Shown here: piece by piece, positions 16,570-25,096 of the stretch
Position numbering within the stretch: the stretch's first letter is position 1
Layout of the letters: every line of letters starts with the position of its first letter
Source of the DNA: Rhodococcus wratislaviensis
Lineage (GTDB): Bacteria; Actinomycetota; Actinomycetes; Mycobacteriales; Mycobacteriaceae
Assembly: GCF_900455735.1 (NCBI RefSeq)
Contig: NZ_UAUI01000001.1
Span: forward strand, 1,271,001-1,335,000
Direction of reading: 5' to 3'
Length of the DNA stretch: 64,000 bases
Notes under the pieces: generated by a model
The model's input: only the letters and a program-made list of their open reading frames with translations
What the model was told of the DNA's origin: nothing
The model's database searches: none
Made by a program: the position numbers and the translations under genes

Positions 16570-17917
16570 GCCAGGTCCTCGGGACGCCACCCCTCGTCCA
16601 TCAACGAGTCGATCTGGTCGTCGGCCACTGTCAGCGCATCCTCCGCCGCGCAGGGCACGAAGAGTACCTCCGGGCCTTCCCCACCGAGCAGACGCATCCG
16701 CTGGCCGACCAACGGCGTGAACGAGTCCGCGATCTGACGGGTATTGCGCAGATTGTGGTCGAGCACCAACGGGACCAATTGAATCGGCGGAACACCCTGC
16801 CGGTCGAACACCCGCTGCCCCTCGTCGCTGAACACATATATGCCGCCGGCTTCCTCGTCGCGCAGCGCCGCCAGCAACGGCCCCCACCAGTCATCGGCGA
16901 AGTCCTGCGCCTCGTCCACGACCACCGCGTCGAACCGGTCCCGCAAGGGCAGCTCCGACGCCAACTCCGCCATGTGCCGCGGAAGGTCGTGTTCCCAGAA
17001 CTGCACGGTGTCGGTGTTGCGGATGCTTTCGTCCGGGCCCTCCGGCGCTCCCCACCGCTGACCGAGCGCATGGAACTCCCCGACGTACGCGGGACGCTCC
17101 TTGTACGACCAGGTTGCGGTCAACCGCTCGAGATACGACGCCAAACCATGCGAGTAACAGATGAGTGCCACCCCTGCCCCTGCTTCGCCAACCGTCGCGC
17201 CTTCTCGACCGCCAGGAACGTCTTGCCGCTTCCGGCGCCGCCCCGCACCTCGACACGGTGCAACAGCCGGATCGCGTCGAGAATCACCGACTGCTGGGCG
17301 GTGAGTGCGTCAGCAGCGTCTTCGTTCGCGATCGCCCTCGCGACCACGTCACGATGCGGCAGCCCCCGCCCGGAGAGGACCGTCGTGAGCTGATCGACCC
17401 CGTCCGCGGGCAGCGCCGGGCGGTCCAGCTGTTGACCGGACAGCACCTTCTGCAATCGCGACACCACCTCATCGAGGTTGCTGCGATCAATCACTTTCCA
17501 GCGCGGGCATTCCGGCAGGGCGAAGTCGTCGGCGATCTCCACGTTGGGCAAGACCACCACGTGGTCCCATCGCAGCCGCCCGTGACTCCAGCGCGGGTCG
17601 GCCTCCACGTAGCTCCGTAGGGCATAAAGCGCGTCGCGTGCTTGCCGGACCGGGTTGATGACCGCTGGTCCTTTTCGCTGCTGTTGGTACCAATCGGTGC
17701 CGTCGTGCCAGATCTGCCCACCCTTCACCTCCAGGCAGACGATCCCGTACCCCTCGAGCGCGACCACGAAGTCGATCTCATGGTCCTTGAGCCTGTCGGT
17801 GACCCGTTGGTTTGCCACCACGAGATCTCCGTCACCGAGCTGACCGAGCAATGCATTCCACACCGATTCCTCGGAACCATTCACCAGACGCGGATTCTCG
17901 GGAATTCGGATCACCAT
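16570..17917 (-). pseudogene. Frameshifted, truncated NERD-domain UvrD-like helicase
   Basis: The first frame (ATG 17917 to about 17180) has a NERD nuclease-related domain (DHEIDFVVALEGYGIVCLEVKGG) and then Walker A VRGGAGSGKTFLAVEKARRLAK. The next frame (about 17171 to 16570) continues the helicase: ALICYSHGLASYLERL, DAVVVDEAQDFADDWW (Walker B) and DHNLRNTRQIADSF, up to DEGWRPEDL. A single-base shift in a G-rich stretch near 17172-17182 separates them. The expected C-terminal helicase motifs are missing, since homology stops at the junction with the HNH remnant. Such NERD helicases are often associated with defence or phage genes. Confidence 0.75.
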
Positions 17918-17996
17918 GCGGATACTTTCGCACGACGGCCTCGATCGAGCGCGGCGATCCCCGGCTGACCTCCACCTTCAGTAGTAGTTTGGCGAT

Positions 17997-18416
17997 GTGG
18001 ATACCAAGTGGCAGGACTCCAAGGCCGTGTCGTCGATGCTCGACGACTGGGAGACGTGGGCGATCGTCGGGCTCTCCGGCAACCCCGACCGAACGGCGTT
18101 TCGGATCGCGGAGCTGTTGCAGCGCCGAGGAAAGCGCATCGTCCCGATTCATCCTGACGCCCCGACGGTGCTCGGCGAGCAGGGTTACCCCACTCTCGCG
18201 GATGTGCCGTTCCCGATCGACGTCGTCGACGTCTTCCGCCAGTCGGAGGCTGCCGGAGAGTTCGCGGACCAGGCCGTCGAGGTGGGGGCGAAAGGCGTCT
18301 GGTTCCAACTGGGAGTCATCGACGAGGCCGCCTTCCAGCGAACGACCGCGAAGGGCGTCGCCATGGTGATGGACACGTGCCCGGCAATCGAGTGGAGTGC
18401 ACGGGAATCAGCGTGA
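17997..18416 (+). CDS. CoA-binding (CoA_binding_2) domain protein
   Basis: A 139-residue single-domain protein: WAIVGLSGNPDRTAFRIAEL, RIVPIHPDAPTVLGEQGYPT, then VDVFRQSEAAGEFADQAVEV and KGVWFQLGVIDEAAF. This is the YccU-like CoA_binding_2 Rossmann fold related to succinyl-CoA synthetase alpha. The start is GTG 17997. Function beyond nucleotide/CoA binding is unknown. It marks the return to normal chromosomal composition to the right of the scar. Confidence 0.85.
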   Translation: MDTKWQDSKAVSSMLDDWETWAIVGLSGNPDRTAFRIAELLQRRGKRIVPIHPDAPTVLGEQGYPTLADVPFPIDVVDVFRQSEAAGEFADQAVEVGAKGVWFQLGVIDEAAFQRTTAKGVAMVMDTCPAIEWSARESA

Positions 18417-18528
18417 GCATGGTCGGGCCGACTGCGTCCCGGACGACTACCGCTACCCTGGACCGAAATCGTGCAAATCGGACAACGGTCTGATGCGCGC
18501 CGCTCAGTCAATCGGAAGGTTCCCACCT

Positions 18529-19218
18529 GTGGCCATCGACTACACCCGACGCCCCTCCACTCCTGCCGCACCGCAGGGCGGAGTCAATCTGAGCAAAGTG
18601 ACCTTGTCGAAGGCTGCGCCTTCCGTCAGCCTCACGAAGTCGGGTGAGCGGCAGGGCGCGATGCGGGTCAACCTCAACTGGTCGACGGGCGCGGCGCCGC
18701 AGCCGAAGAAGGCCGGCTTTTTCGCGAAGCTCGCGGCCGCCGCGGGCGGCAACAACGGCATCGACCTGGACCTCGGCTGCTTGTACGAACTGGCCGACGG
18801 GTCGAAGGGTGTGGTCCAGGCACTCGGCAACAGTTTCGGATCGCTGCAGGACCCGCCATTCGTCAAGCTCGACGCCGACGACCGCACCGGCACCGTGACC
18901 GGGGGCGAGAACATGCACATCAACCTCGACCGACCGGAGATGTTCAAGCGGATCCTCATCTTCGCGATGATCTACGACGGCGCACCCAACTGGGCAGCCG
19001 TGGACGGTGTCGTCACCCTTTACCCCACCAGCGGCCCCGAGGTGGAGGTACGACTGGACTCGTCGAACAGCTCCGCTCGCATCTGCGCCATCGCGATGCT
19101 GCAGAACACCGGACAAGGCATCACCGTCACCCGCGAGGTGAAGTACGTCGAGGGCAGCCAGGCCGATCTCGACAAGACCTACAGCTGGGGCATGAAGTGG
19201 GCAGCCGGCCGTAAGTAG
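18529..19218 (+). CDS. TerD-family tellurium-resistance-like protein (TerA-like)
   Basis: A 229-residue TerD-fold protein: GVNLSKVTLSKAAPSVSLTK, MRVNLNWSTG, DLGCLYELADGSKGVVQALG, then the conserved DRTGTVTGGENMHINLDRP and RILIFAMIYDGAPNWAAVDG. TerD-family proteins bind calcium and act in stress or metal responses; the N-terminal arrangement is TerA-like. GTG 18529 is preferred, with GGAAGG about 9 nt upstream; the longer frame from 18397 has an implausible N-terminus. It stands apart from other ter genes in this window. Confidence 0.85.
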   Translation: MAIDYTRRPSTPAAPQGGVNLSKVTLSKAAPSVSLTKSGERQGAMRVNLNWSTGAAPQPKKAGFFAKLAAAAGGNNGIDLDLGCLYELADGSKGVVQALGNSFGSLQDPPFVKLDADDRTGTVTGGENMHINLDRPEMFKRILIFAMIYDGAPNWAAVDGVVTLYPTSGPEVEVRLDSSNSSARICAIAMLQNTGQGITVTREVKYVEGSQADLDKTYSWGMKWAAGRK

Positions 19219-19610
19219 CAGAGACGGCGGTCGCGAAACCACATCCGCGACAGTGACGGCGGCGGAGCGGTTTCCGGTATGCCCGGTCCCCCTCCGCCAA
19301 GGGAATGCTGGGACCAGGCATTGCACCGAAAGGACCCTCAATACGCACACAGAATAACCTGTTGCCCCACGCATGATTTCCATCCCGAGGGCGCTAGCGC
19401 TGCGCGTTTGGGTCCGCCGCTCGAGCCACCCGTAAATCCGTCAACTGATTCGAGTACCTGAGCATGGTCGCTCAACTAGTTGGGCTCGTCATCAAGATTG
19501 CATCCTCAGTTGTCGACGCCGCTCGATGCGTTGTTGACGATTCCGATCGTGGCAGGGCTTGGTCACATAGCGCGTGCGCCGTCACGCCCCAGGGCACTAA
19601 CGTCAGAACT
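19219..19610. other. Intergenic stretch without a recognised gene
   Basis: 392 bp between the TerA-like gene and yjbQ. A possible terminator lies just after the TerA-like stop, with arms GGCGGAG (19261-19267) and CTCCGCC (19292-19298). A 10-bp palindrome GCGCTAGCGC lies at 19391-19400. Two short frames (60 codons from 19279 and the upstream extension of yjbQ) have no start signal or recognisable residues. I see no RNA gene or promoter I would defend. Confidence 0.4.
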
Positions 19611-20021
19611 ATGTTCAGTACCGAGATCGAGGTGCGCACCGGCGCTGAGCCGGTGGTGCACGACCTGACCCGTGAGATCGAGAAGTTCCTCGCCTCAGCA
19701 GGCGCCGGTGACGGCCTGCTGCATGCGTGGGTGCCGCACGCCACTGCGGGACTCGTCGTCATCGAGACCGGTGCGGGAAGCGACGACGACCTTCTGCGGG
19801 CGATCGACGAAGTGCTTCCGCGCGACGACCGGTGGATCCATCGCCACGGCAGCCATGGGCACGGGCGCGACCACGTGCTGCCGGCGTTCCTGCCGCCCTA
19901 CGCGTCCGTGCCCGTCTTCGACGGGGCACTCGCGACGGGCACTTGGCAATCCGTGTGTCTCGTCGACACCAATGTCGACAACCCGGTGCGGCACGTCCGG
20001 TTCAGCTTCCTGCAGGGCTGA
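19611..20021 (+). CDS. yjbQ: YjbQ family (UPF0047) protein
   Basis: A 136-residue member of the YjbQ family with the diagnostic elements GLLHAWVPHATAGLVVIETG, DRWIHRHGSHGHGRDHVLPA and GTWQSVCLVDTNVDNPVRHV. The family has secondary thiamin-phosphate-synthase-like activity in some members, but its physiological role is uncertain. The start ATG 19611 matches the family start (MFSTEIEVRTG); the longer upstream frame has no support. It converges with the TetR gene, 25 nt away. Confidence 0.9.
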   Translation: MFSTEIEVRTGAEPVVHDLTREIEKFLASAGAGDGLLHAWVPHATAGLVVIETGAGSDDDLLRAIDEVLPRDDRWIHRHGSHGHGRDHVLPAFLPPYASVPVFDGALATGTWQSVCLVDTNVDNPVRHVRFSFLQG

Positions 20022-20046
20022 ACCGGCGCCGGCGGACCGTCTCCGA

Positions 20047-20682
20047 TCAGGCCTGCGCGAGTCCCCTTGCCAAGGAATAGATTTCGGGGAGACTCGCCGT
20101 CTCGTCGGTGGACGATTGGTCGACCCACGTTTCCAACGCCGCCCGGAGTACGGCGATCGACACATCGACCGCCAGTCGAATCTGCAAGTCGGCGCAGTCG
20201 AACCTCGTCGACACCACATCGACAAGTGCCGCGGTCCGACGCACGCTCTCGCGCGCCAGCTCGGCCCGCAGCGCCGGCTCCTTCTTGATGAGTCGGTTCA
20301 CCCGCAGCAATCGCCGACAGGCGATCGACGAACTGTCCGAGTACATCGTCAGAGCAGCAGCGAATGCCGTTTCCAGCGCGAGCCTCGGTGAGACCTCCGA
20401 GTCGAGCTGGTCGAGTCCTCCGGCCAGGACCGCCTCGAAGGCCCAGTGATCCCGGAGCGCCGCCTCTTCCTTGGTAGCGAAATATCGGAAAAAGGTTCGC
20501 TGCGACACTCCCGCAGCCTGCGCGATCTCGCCGACGGTCGTGCCCTCGACACCCTTGTGTTCGAACAGCGTGAGTGCGGTCTCGCTGATCTCGACATTCG
20601 TCTGCTCGCGTCGCCGCTCCCGCAGCCCCAACGGGCCGGCGGGCAGGTCAGGCGACACGGAGAACGCTTCGACTCTGGTCAT
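20047..20682 (-). CDS. TetR/AcrR family regulator
   Basis: A 211-residue regulator. The N-terminal TetR HTH (about residues 25-75) reads RREQTNVEISETALTLFEHK, then TTVGEIAQAAGVSQRTFFRYF and TKEEA. The remaining helical part resembles the MftR-type C-terminal domain and is the ligand/dimer domain. ATG 20682 has GAAGG at normal spacing, better than a TTG at 20697. Its target is unknown. It diverges from the CarD-like gene across a compact 109-bp region holding a good promoter, so it may act there. Confidence 0.88.
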   Translation of the reverse strand: MTRVEAFSVSPDLPAGPLGLRERRREQTNVEISETALTLFEHKGVEGTTVGEIAQAAGVSQRTFFRYFATKEEAALRDHWAFEAVLAGGLDQLDSEVSPRLALETAFAAALTMYSDSSSIACRRLLRVNRLIKKEPALRAELARESVRRTAALVDVVSTRFDCADLQIRLAVDVSIAVLRAALETWVDQSSTDETASLPEIYSLARGLAQA

Positions 20683-20741
20683 CAACGGCCTTCGCAATCG
20701 GTAGGAGCACCCACCAGAGATCGTTCATATCTGGTCAGCAG

Positions 20742-20769
20742 TTGTCAAGATGGCAGCGTGTGCCATAAT
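20742..20769 (+). promoter_or_regulatory. Sigma-70-type promoter for the CarD-like gene
   Basis: TTGTCA (20742-20747) and CATAAT (20764-20769) are separated by 16 bp, the best vegetative-type promoter seen in the window. AAGGGTAGG then lies upstream of ATG 20792. The transcript would start near 20776, giving a very short leader. Confidence 0.6.
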
Positions 20770-20791
20770 GTATGTGAAGGGTAGGTAATCT

Positions 20792-21307
20792 ATGAATCTC
20801 AATATCGGTGATATCTTTCTGTACCCGCACCATGGGTCCGTGACAGTCACAAAGCTCACGACCCGGATGTTCAACGATTTGCCCACCGAATACGTACAGT
20901 TCGAAGTCGCCCAGAACGGGCTGTCCATCGAGATCCCGGTAGCGAAAGCCGAATCCATCGGCGTCCGGAATGCGATCAACAACGACGAAGTCGGTCGCGT
21001 CTTCGACATCTTGCGTGGTCCGACGGTCGACGACCCGTCGAACTGGTCCAGGCGGTTCAAGGCCAACCAGGAAAAGCTGACCGTGGGCGGAATCTTCACG
21101 GTGAGTGAAGTCATCCGCGATCTGATGACGCGTGCGCAGGTCAAGCCGCTGTCGGCCGGCGAGAAGCGGCAGCTCGAGCACGCAATGCAGCTCGTCATTT
21201 CCGAACTCGTCCTCGCGATGAAGTCCGACCCTGACGAGACTCGGCGCCGCATCGAGGCGATCTACGAACCCGCGTCTGCCTCTACGGCGGCGGTTGTCGC
21301 AGTCTGA
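20792..21307 (+). CDS. CarD family transcriptional regulator
   Basis: A 171-residue CarD. The RNA-polymerase-interacting domain (residues 1-60) reads IGDIFLYPHHGSVTVTKLTT and YVQFEVAQNGLSIEIPV, followed by the helical DNA-interacting domain (SRRFKANQEKLTVGG, VIRDLMTRAQVKPLSAGEKR). CarD stabilises open promoter complexes in actinobacteria. This protein differs from the strongly conserved essential CarD (HVVYPHHG, MRVGD), so it is probably a second, accessory paralogue. It has its own promoter and ends just before a strong terminator. Confidence 0.85.
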   Translation: MNLNIGDIFLYPHHGSVTVTKLTTRMFNDLPTEYVQFEVAQNGLSIEIPVAKAESIGVRNAINNDEVGRVFDILRGPTVDDPSNWSRRFKANQEKLTVGGIFTVSEVIRDLMTRAQVKPLSAGEKRQLEHAMQLVISELVLAMKSDPDETRRRIEAIYEPASASTAAVVAV

Positions 21308-21314
21308 AAACACA

Positions 21315-21356
21315 ATCGGCAACGGCCCCGAACCAAAGTTCGGGGCCGCTGCCGAT
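21315..21356. terminator. Long bidirectional terminator between the CarD-like and glycine-rich genes
   Basis: Arms ATCGGCAACGGCCCCGAAC (21315-21333) and GTTCGGGGCCGCTGCCGAT (21338-21356) pair over 18 of 19 positions around the loop CAAA. It lies 7 nt after the CarD-like stop and 20 nt after the stop of the convergent gene on the other strand, with TTT following on the plus side. Confidence 0.85.
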
Positions 21357-21376
21357 TTCGTGCGCGGGAGTCGAGA

Positions 21377-22258
21377 TCAGCTGCTGCCGAAGAGGTTTCC
21401 GAGTGACCCTGTTCCGGATCCGGCACCGTACCTGATGACTACCGACGAAACAGCATCCGCCCCAGCTGCGCTGAAGGTTCCGCCGGGCGCATAGGACGAT
21501 CCCCCACCGCCTCCGCCACCACCGTAGTTCTCGGCGCCACCTCCGCCGCCGAACCAGCCTCCGCCGCCACCGCCGCCCGTGCCTGCACCGGCACCACCGA
21601 CACCGGCCTCACCCGGCGAACCATGCGGGTCGGTGCCACCGTTGCCTCCGAGGCCACCAGCGACGTCCGTGGCGCCGCCTCCGCCGCCTCCCCCGCCGCC
21701 GGCTTGGCCGGCGGGTCCGGTCGGGGCCAGATTGCCTGCGCCGCCGATGTAGGTGTCACCGGCACCGCCTCCGCCCGCGGCGACGATCTGACGATCCGCC
21801 AGCGCACCCGTCCCGGTGCGAACGTCGGAGGCACCGCCACCGCCACTTGCGCCGGTGCCGCCGGCTCCACCGCCGTTGTATCCGGCTTGGCCGTCGCCGT
21901 CGCCACCGTTGCCGCCGACCTGGATATACAGCGCGTCACCCGCGGCGACCGTCAGCTGCCCGGTTGCGACGGCCGCGGCGCCGCCGAGGACAGTTTCACT
22001 GTTTCCACCACGTCCGCCCGTTGCCGTCACGGCCAAGCTGGTGATGCCCTCGGGAACCGTGAACGACTGCGCACTGCCGGTGAACGTGAACGTGCAGGTC
22101 ACCTGGGTGCCGACGCCTTGCACACAGCCGGCAGGCAACGCCGCCGGCGCTGCAACCGCCACGCTGGGGGCAAGCAGTCCCGAGGCACCCACTACGGCGA
22201 GGCCACACATTCCGGTCGTGTACCACCGGCGGCGTGATCGAACGAGGGTTGTGGTCAA
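21377..22258 (-). CDS. Exported glycine-rich protein (ALK/LTK-like glycine-rich domain)
   Basis: A 293-residue exported protein. A signal peptide (RSRRRWYTTG, then CGLAVVGASGLLAPSVAVA) is followed by CTFTFTGSAQSFTVPEGITS and a very Gly-rich domain. GGGGASDVRTG and IVAAGGGGAG in that domain are the hallmarks of bacterial Gly-rich domains resembling ALK/LTK. The protein is probably surface-exposed; function is unknown. A TTG at 22258 is taken as start because AGGAG lies 6 nt before it. An ATG at 22285 lacks a ribosome-binding site, and the much longer frame upstream is not supported. Confidence 0.75.
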   Translation of the reverse strand: MTTTLVRSRRRWYTTGMCGLAVVGASGLLAPSVAVAAPAALPAGCVQGVGTQVTCTFTFTGSAQSFTVPEGITSLAVTATGGRGGNSETVLGGAAAVATGQLTVAAGDALYIQVGGNGGDGDGQAGYNGGGAGGTGASGGGGASDVRTGTGALADRQIVAAGGGGAGDTYIGGAGNLAPTGPAGQAGGGGGGGGGATDVAGGLGGNGGTDPHGSPGEAGVGGAGAGTGGGGGGGWFGGGGGAENYGGGGGGGGSSYAPGGTFSAAGADAVSSVVIRYGAGSGTGSLGNLFGSS

Positions 22259-22490
22259 AGCAGTCTCCTGTCGCAACGCGAGCATGTTGAAAGCTGGTCC
22301 GAGTGGAGCATTCCATAGCGTCCGGCATCCAGTGGGTCTTCCGGTCTCCCGGTCGGATTTCGCACGAAAACACCTGGTCACGGGCCATGTCGTTCCGCTA
22401 ATCGGGACCCGCGGTATCGCAAACCGCGGCGAAAGGTCAGTATGAAGGTAAGTAGAACTAATTTGTTCCTCTAGGCAACGAGGTATGCAT

Positions 22491-23489
22491 ATGAACGACG
22501 CAGCGCCCATCGGTGACGGGATCTTCCAGATTCCGGTCCCGATCACCGACAATCCCCTCGGTCACACGCTGGTGTACGCGATGGAATCCCCCGGCGGTCT
22601 GATCCTCGTCGACGCCGGCTGGGACGACGACAATGCCTGGAACGGCCTCACCTCCGGTCTCGAGGCCATCGGGCACTCGGTCAAGGATGTGGAAGGCGTC
22701 GTACTCACCCACTTCCACCCCGACCACACCGGTCTGTGCGGTCGCGTCCGGGAGGCCTCCGGTGCGTGGATCGCGATGCACGAATCCGATCACGGAATGT
22801 TCGAGCACATGTCGACCGGTCACGGGCCCGCGTGGTTGGACTTCCAGAAGGAGAACATGACGCGGGCCGGCGCCGCCCCGGCAGACCTGGAGGCATTCGA
22901 GAAGTCCGCGTCCGGGAAGCCGCCTGCGGGTCCCGACTCGGCCCCCGACCGCGTTCTCGTCGACGACGAGCTCATTGCGCTCGCCGGTCGTAACCTGCGC
23001 GCCGTCTACACCCCGGGCCACACCCCCGGCCACGTCTGCTTCTACCTGGAAGACGCCGACGTGATGTTCACCGGCGACCACGTCCTGCAGAAGACGACGC
23101 CGCACGTCGGCAACTTCGTCTACCCGCTCGAAGAACGCGACGCCCTGGCGGAGTTCATGGACTCGCTGCGCCGCGTCCAGACCATGAACATCACCCGGGG
23201 CCTCGGTGCCCACGGCATCCCCATCGACGACGTCGCGGGCCGCGCCGGCGAGCTCATCGAGCACCACGAAGAGCGACTCGACCACCTGTACAAGGCTTTC
23301 GGCGACGATCAGATCACCGTGTGGCAGGTCGCCGAGCGCATGAAGTGGTACAAGCCGTGGGCCGACATCTCCCCCATGGGCAAGGGGATGGCCCTGTCCG
23401 AGGCGGCGGCTCACCTTCGGCACCTCGTCGCCCGGGACCTCGTCGCCCAGGTCCCCGACAGCGAACCCGCCGTCTTCGCCCGCCGCTGA
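22491..23489 (+). CDS. MBL-fold metallo-hydrolase
   Basis: A 332-residue metallo-beta-lactamase-fold hydrolase. The metal-binding signature is THFHPDHTG (about residue 82), later ligands are TPGHTPGHVCFYLE and FTGDHVLQKTTPHVG, and a C-terminal helical/winged region (DDQITVWQVAERMKWYK) is shared with LACTB2-like or RNase-like hydrolases. The substrate is not determined. ATG 22491 is preferred over ATG 22485 because GAGG is then about 7 nt away. It converges with dinB2, and a family-A palindrome fills the gap. Confidence 0.87.
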   Translation: MNDAAPIGDGIFQIPVPITDNPLGHTLVYAMESPGGLILVDAGWDDDNAWNGLTSGLEAIGHSVKDVEGVVLTHFHPDHTGLCGRVREASGAWIAMHESDHGMFEHMSTGHGPAWLDFQKENMTRAGAAPADLEAFEKSASGKPPAGPDSAPDRVLVDDELIALAGRNLRAVYTPGHTPGHVCFYLEDADVMFTGDHVLQKTTPHVGNFVYPLEERDALAEFMDSLRRVQTMNITRGLGAHGIPIDDVAGRAGELIEHHEERLDHLYKAFGDDQITVWQVAERMKWYKPWADISPMGKGMALSEAAAHLRHLVARDLVAQVPDSEPAVFARR

Positions 23490-23490
23490 C

Positions 23491-23534
23491 ACGTGAGTGG
23501 CAAAGCGTGCCCGAGCACACTTTGCCACTCACGT
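23491..23534. repeat. Dispersed palindrome, family A, copy 1
   Basis: Perfect 15-bp arms ACGTGAGTGGCAAAG (23491-23505) and CTTTGCCACTCACGT (23520-23534), with an inner GTGC/GCAC stem in the loop. It lies 1 nt after the MBL stop. The TCA within its right arm (23529-23531) is the stop codon of the convergent DNA polymerase gene. Probably a bidirectional terminator; related copies are at 33150 and 33391. Confidence 0.85.
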
Positions 23535-24572
23535 GGGCGGGGTCATCTCCAACCGCACACCGAGGAGTCGCACTTCCCGCTCGTGGTCGAGCCTGTCGAC
23601 CAATGCCGCGGCCGCATCGGAGATCACGTCCGGATCGAACGTCGGTTCCGGCAGTGGCTTGCTCGTCGTGTGGGTGTCGAACGGGGCGTAGCGCACTTTC
23701 AACGCCACTCGCACCGCCATGCGGTTCTCCGCGAGGATGTCCTCCCTGACCCGGTCGGCGAGACGTCGGATCTCCTCGGTGACGGCCTCCTTGCCGGCGA
23801 GGTTCTGCTGGAAGGTCGTCTCCCGGCTGTGCGAGCGCGCCACCCAGGGTTCCGCCGAAACCGGAGAAAGATCGATGCCGCGGCCGATCCGCGCGTACCA
23901 CGGACCCATGTTCGGACCGAGGGTCGCGGCCAACTCCTGATCCGACGCGTCGGCCAACTCTCGCACGGTGCTGATGCCCAGTGCGGCAAGCTTCTTCGCT
24001 GTCTTCTTGCCGATCCCCCACAGCGCGTCGGTAGGACGCTCTCCCATTACGGCGAACCAGTTCTCCTCCGTCAGCCGGTAGATGCCCTGCGGTTTGCCGA
24101 AGTCCGTCGCGATCTTCGCTCGTAACTTGTTGTCGCCGATGCCGACTGAGCAGTGCAGCCCGGTCGCGTCGAGGACGGCATCGTGGATGGTTCGCGCGAA
24201 GGCCTCCGGGTCGTCGGTCTCGACACCGAGAAACGCCTCGTCCCAGCCCATCACCTCGACCACGACGTCCAATTTGCGCAAGGTGTCCATCACGACCGCC
24301 GACACCTCGGTGTAGGCCTCGGCGTCGACGGGCAGGAACACCGCGTCGGGAATCTTCCGTGCGGCGATCCGCATCGGCATCCCGGAGCCGACACCGAACT
24401 CCCGCGCCTCGTACGACGCCGTCGACACCACCGCGCGCTCGGTGGGATCGCCGCGACCGCCCACGACGACGGGACGTCCCCGCAGCTCAGGGTGCCGCAG
24501 CACCTCGACGGCGGCGATGAACTGGTCGAGATCGACATGCAGCACCCACCGGCGACGCGGCGGAGTGCTCAT
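23529..24572 (-). CDS. dinB2: Y-family DNA polymerase IV, DinB2 type
   Basis: A 347-residue Y-family translesion polymerase, closest by eye to mycobacterial DinB2 (Rv3056 group): WVLHVDLDQFIAAVEVLRHP, STASYEAREFGVGSGMPMR, VEVMGWDEAFLGVE, LHCSVGIGDNKLRAKIA. Catalytic acids are the two Asp of VDLDQ and the Glu of WDEAF; helix-hairpin-helix and little-finger domains follow. The residue at the sugar steric-gate position (after Phe18) is Ile19, where E. coli DinB has Phe13. Mycobacterial DinB2 with Leu there incorporates ribonucleotides. The stop codon is provided by a family-A palindrome. Confidence 0.9.
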   Translation of the reverse strand: MSTPPRRRWVLHVDLDQFIAAVEVLRHPELRGRPVVVGGRGDPTERAVVSTASYEAREFGVGSGMPMRIAARKIPDAVFLPVDAEAYTEVSAVVMDTLRKLDVVVEVMGWDEAFLGVETDDPEAFARTIHDAVLDATGLHCSVGIGDNKLRAKIATDFGKPQGIYRLTEENWFAVMGERPTDALWGIGKKTAKKLAALGISTVRELADASDQELAATLGPNMGPWYARIGRGIDLSPVSAEPWVARSHSRETTFQQNLAGKEAVTEEIRRLADRVREDILAENRMAVRVALKVRYAPFDTHTTSKPLPEPTFDPDVISDAAAALVDRLDHEREVRLLGVRLEMTPPT

Positions 24573-24637
24573 GCAACCAGTGTGCCGGAATCGTCGTATC
24601 GGGACCGTCGAATCCTCGAGTTCCGCCGCGGGACAAA

Positions 24638-25096
24638 TCAGAACAAATCGTCGGCGTTTTCAGTCGGTATCAACTCGTCGGGGAACCGATACGAGCATCC
24701 GAGTTCACTGGTGGACCGCGTGCCCCAATTGTCCCGGAACCAGGCCACGCAGGTGTTCGCGATGAGGTTCACGTCTCGGCTGAAGAGATAGCCGTCCGTG
24801 CAGTCTTCGAAATGGCCGTCGAAATGCCACCTGTCGAGGGTCAGGTGCTCGGCGGAATAGTCGGCGAGCAGCAGGTGCCCGAGCTCGACGCGTGATCGAC
24901 GGAGCATCAACACACCGTCGGCCAGTACCTGAATCTGCGCGCAGACGACTTCCTCGTCGTCGTCCTCGCTGACATAGCTGTTCGGGCCGATCTCGACGAT
25001 GAGCGCGACCGGTTGCTCGACCAGCGAACCCGTCAACCACTCGACCATTCCCGCCCACGAAACCTCGGGCACCTCGGTGGAATCGACCATCATCAT
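24638..25096 (-). CDS. TY-Chap-like hypothetical protein
   Basis: A 152-residue acidic protein resembling the actinobacterial TY-Chap (YbjN-like) family: EVSWAGMVEWLTGSLVEQPV, VALIVEIGPNSYV, QIQVLADGVLMLRRS and a tail ending CSYRFPDELIPTENADDLF. A chaperone-like role is suggested for the fold, but nothing specific is visible. ATG 25096 or 25093 is chosen because GGGAAGG precedes them; the frame extends nine codons upstream. It appears monocistronic. Confidence 0.6.
   Translation of the reverse strand: MMMVDSTEVPEVSWAGMVEWLTGSLVEQPVALIVEIGPNSYVSEDDDEEVVCAQIQVLADGVLMLRRSRVELGHLLLADYSAEHLTLDRWHFDGHFEDCTDGYLFSRDVNLIANTCVAWFRDNWGTRSTSELGCSYRFPDELIPTENADDLF

Noticed and set aside
13252-17917. An intact genomic island or defence system
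   Set aside because: All recognisable mobile or nuclease genes are broken, no integrase or flanking direct repeats were found, and only the unknown membrane protein looks intact.
22483-22493. CATATG at the MBL gene start as a cloning artefact
   Set aside because: The surrounding sequence is natural and continuous; the hexamer can occur by chance, and no vector sequence is present.
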